Positions 13,926 to 14,639 of a DNA stretch of 14,639 nucleotides are shown here, piece after piece. The notes beneath the pieces are model-generated. The model made no database searches and was not told the DNA's origin. It worked only from the letters and a program-made list of their open reading frames with translations. The translations under genes and the position numbers were made by a program. Origin of the DNA: Flavobacterium sp. (GTDB taxonomy: Bacteria > Bacteroidota > Bacteroidia > Flavobacteriales > Flavobacteriaceae); contig JASLHL010000108.1 of NCBI GenBank assembly GCA_030152225.1, forward strand, positions 1-14,639. The letters run 5' to 3'. Numbering within the stretch: the first letter of the stretch is position 1; each line of letters begins with the position of its first letter.

Positions 13926-14639
13926 TTAGTTTCCTTTTTCCATTCTTTCTTTCAACTCAGCAAGAGCGTCGATGTCTCCTAAAGTTGTTTTTTCTGCAGT
14001 GTTTACAGAAGTTTCAGCTGTTTTCACATTTTTCTCTTCTTCTTCACGGAAGATAGAAGTGTGAGAAGCAACTACTCTTTTGAATTCTTTGTTGAACTCG
14101 ATGATTTTGAACTCAGCAGCATCACCTTTTTTCAATTTCTTCCCGTCTTCTTTTTCTAAGTGACGAGTTGGAATGAAAGCTACTACATCTTCTTCGAAAA
14201 TTACAGTAGCACCTTTGTCAACTAATTCAGAGATTTCACCATTGTGGATTGTACCAACTGCATAAGCATCTTCGTATTTATCCCATGGGTTAGCTGTTGT
14301 TTGTTTGTGTCCTAAAGATAATTTACGTCCTTCAACGTCTAACTCTAATACAACAACATCTAATTTATCTCCAACGTTTACAAACTCAGATGGGTGTTTG
14401 ATTTTTTTCGTCCAAGATAAGTCAGAGATGTAAATTAATCCATCAATTCCTTCTTCTAATTCTACGAATACACCAAAGTTTGTAAAGTTACGAACGATAC
14501 CTGAATGCTTAGATCCTACTGGATATTTAGCAGTGATATCTGTCCAAGGATCTTGTGATAATTGTTTAATACCTAAAGACATTTTTCTTTCTTCTCTATC
14601 AAGAGTTAAGATAACTGCCTCTACTTCGTCTCCAACTTT
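13926..14639 (-). CDS. rpsA: 30S ribosomal protein S1, C-terminal part (truncated by window edge)
   Basis: Ribosomal protein S1 binds mRNA and helps load it on the 30S subunit. The 237 visible residues hold the end of one S1 repeat (KVGDEVEAVILTLDREERKMSLG), a complete repeat with the classic GIVRNFTNFGVFVELEEGIDG and VLELDVEGRKLSLGHKQ, and a last divergent repeat (GTIHNGEISELVDKGATVIF). An acidic, glutamate- and threonine-rich tail ending in ELKERMEKGN follows. The frame stays open to base 14639, so the ATG at 14582 is an internal methionine in REERKMSLG and the true start is right of the window. Confidence 0.95.
   Translation of the reverse strand, partial: KVGDEVEAVILTLDREERKMSLGIKQLSQDPWTDITAKYPVGSKHSGIVRNFTNFGVFVELEEGIDGLIYISDLSWTKKIKHPSEFVNVGDKLDVVVLELDVEGRKLSLGHKQTTANPWDKYEDAYAVGTIHNGEISELVDKGATVIFEEDVVAFIPTRHLEKEDGKKLKKGDAAEFKIIEFNKEFKRVVASHTSIFREEEEKNVKTAETSVNTAEKTTLGDIDALAELKERMEKGN

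Noticed and set aside
14580..14582. ATG at 14582 as the start of a short S1-domain protein
   Set aside because: The frame is open to the window edge and the upstream residues are S1-repeat sequence, so the gene is a truncated rpsA.

Overview
The window looks like a core-genome segment of a low-GC Bacteroidota chromosome, most likely from a flavobacterium (Flavobacteriaceae). Three things point there: repeated matches to the Bacteroidota -7 promoter element TAnnTTTG upstream of genes; weak or absent Shine-Dalgarno sequences; and family content typical of the group, namely a split two-subunit transketolase, an FKBP-like lipoprotein with Asp-rich calcium repeats, and an aroK/phosphoribosyltransferase/S4-protein neighbourhood. 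I cannot assign a genus from sequence alone. There are no insertion sequences, integrases, CRISPR arrays or prophage genes. No gene-free stretch exceeds 300 bases; the longest is 13061-13276.

Layout from the left. Two identical tRNA-Lys(TTT) genes lie on the minus strand (8-186). They are followed by aroK (+), which converges on a minus-strand operon of an HslR-like S4 RNA-binding protein, a TPMT-like methyltransferase and a PyrR/ComF-type phosphoribosyltransferase (843-2297). Divergent from that operon is a lipoprotein gene (2380-3471, +). It ends at two tandem bidirectional terminators that also serve the split transketolase operon (3584-5422, -). An orphan FecE/BtuD-like ABC ATPase (5589-6362, +) then converges on an operon of an exported alpha/beta hydrolase, an RluE-like pseudouridine synthase and a CDF metal transporter (6346-8748, -). 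Peptidase T (8960-10207, +) converges, across a shared terminator, on the most interesting locus: two paralogous membrane proteins and a TelA-family protein (10270-13060, -). The right end holds a RimJ/RimL-type acetyltransferase (13277-13795, -) and the C-terminal part of ribosomal protein S1 (13926 to beyond the window, -).

Most genes are housekeeping: aromatic amino acid and pentose phosphate metabolism, translation and RNA modification, peptide turnover and metal handling. The accessory-like part is the TelA module. Its two membrane proteins share an ungapped C-terminal region of about 80 residues (22 identities counted by eye) that resembles the XpaC family. That family is the genomic partner of TelA-like YaaN in Bacillus. 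Here it is duplicated, translationally coupled, and carries N-terminal membrane anchors, which suggests a membrane-attached envelope-stress complex of unknown mechanism.

Regulatory reading adds four points. Two genes (pepT and the acetyltransferase) have spurious upstream TTG starts that are really part of their -7 promoter boxes. A 13-bp perfect hairpin with A/T flanks lies inside the 3' end of the ABC ATPase coding region and probably terminates the opposing operon. The aroK and phosphoribosyltransferase stop codons share the palindrome CTAG. The S1 fragment's first visible ATG is internal.
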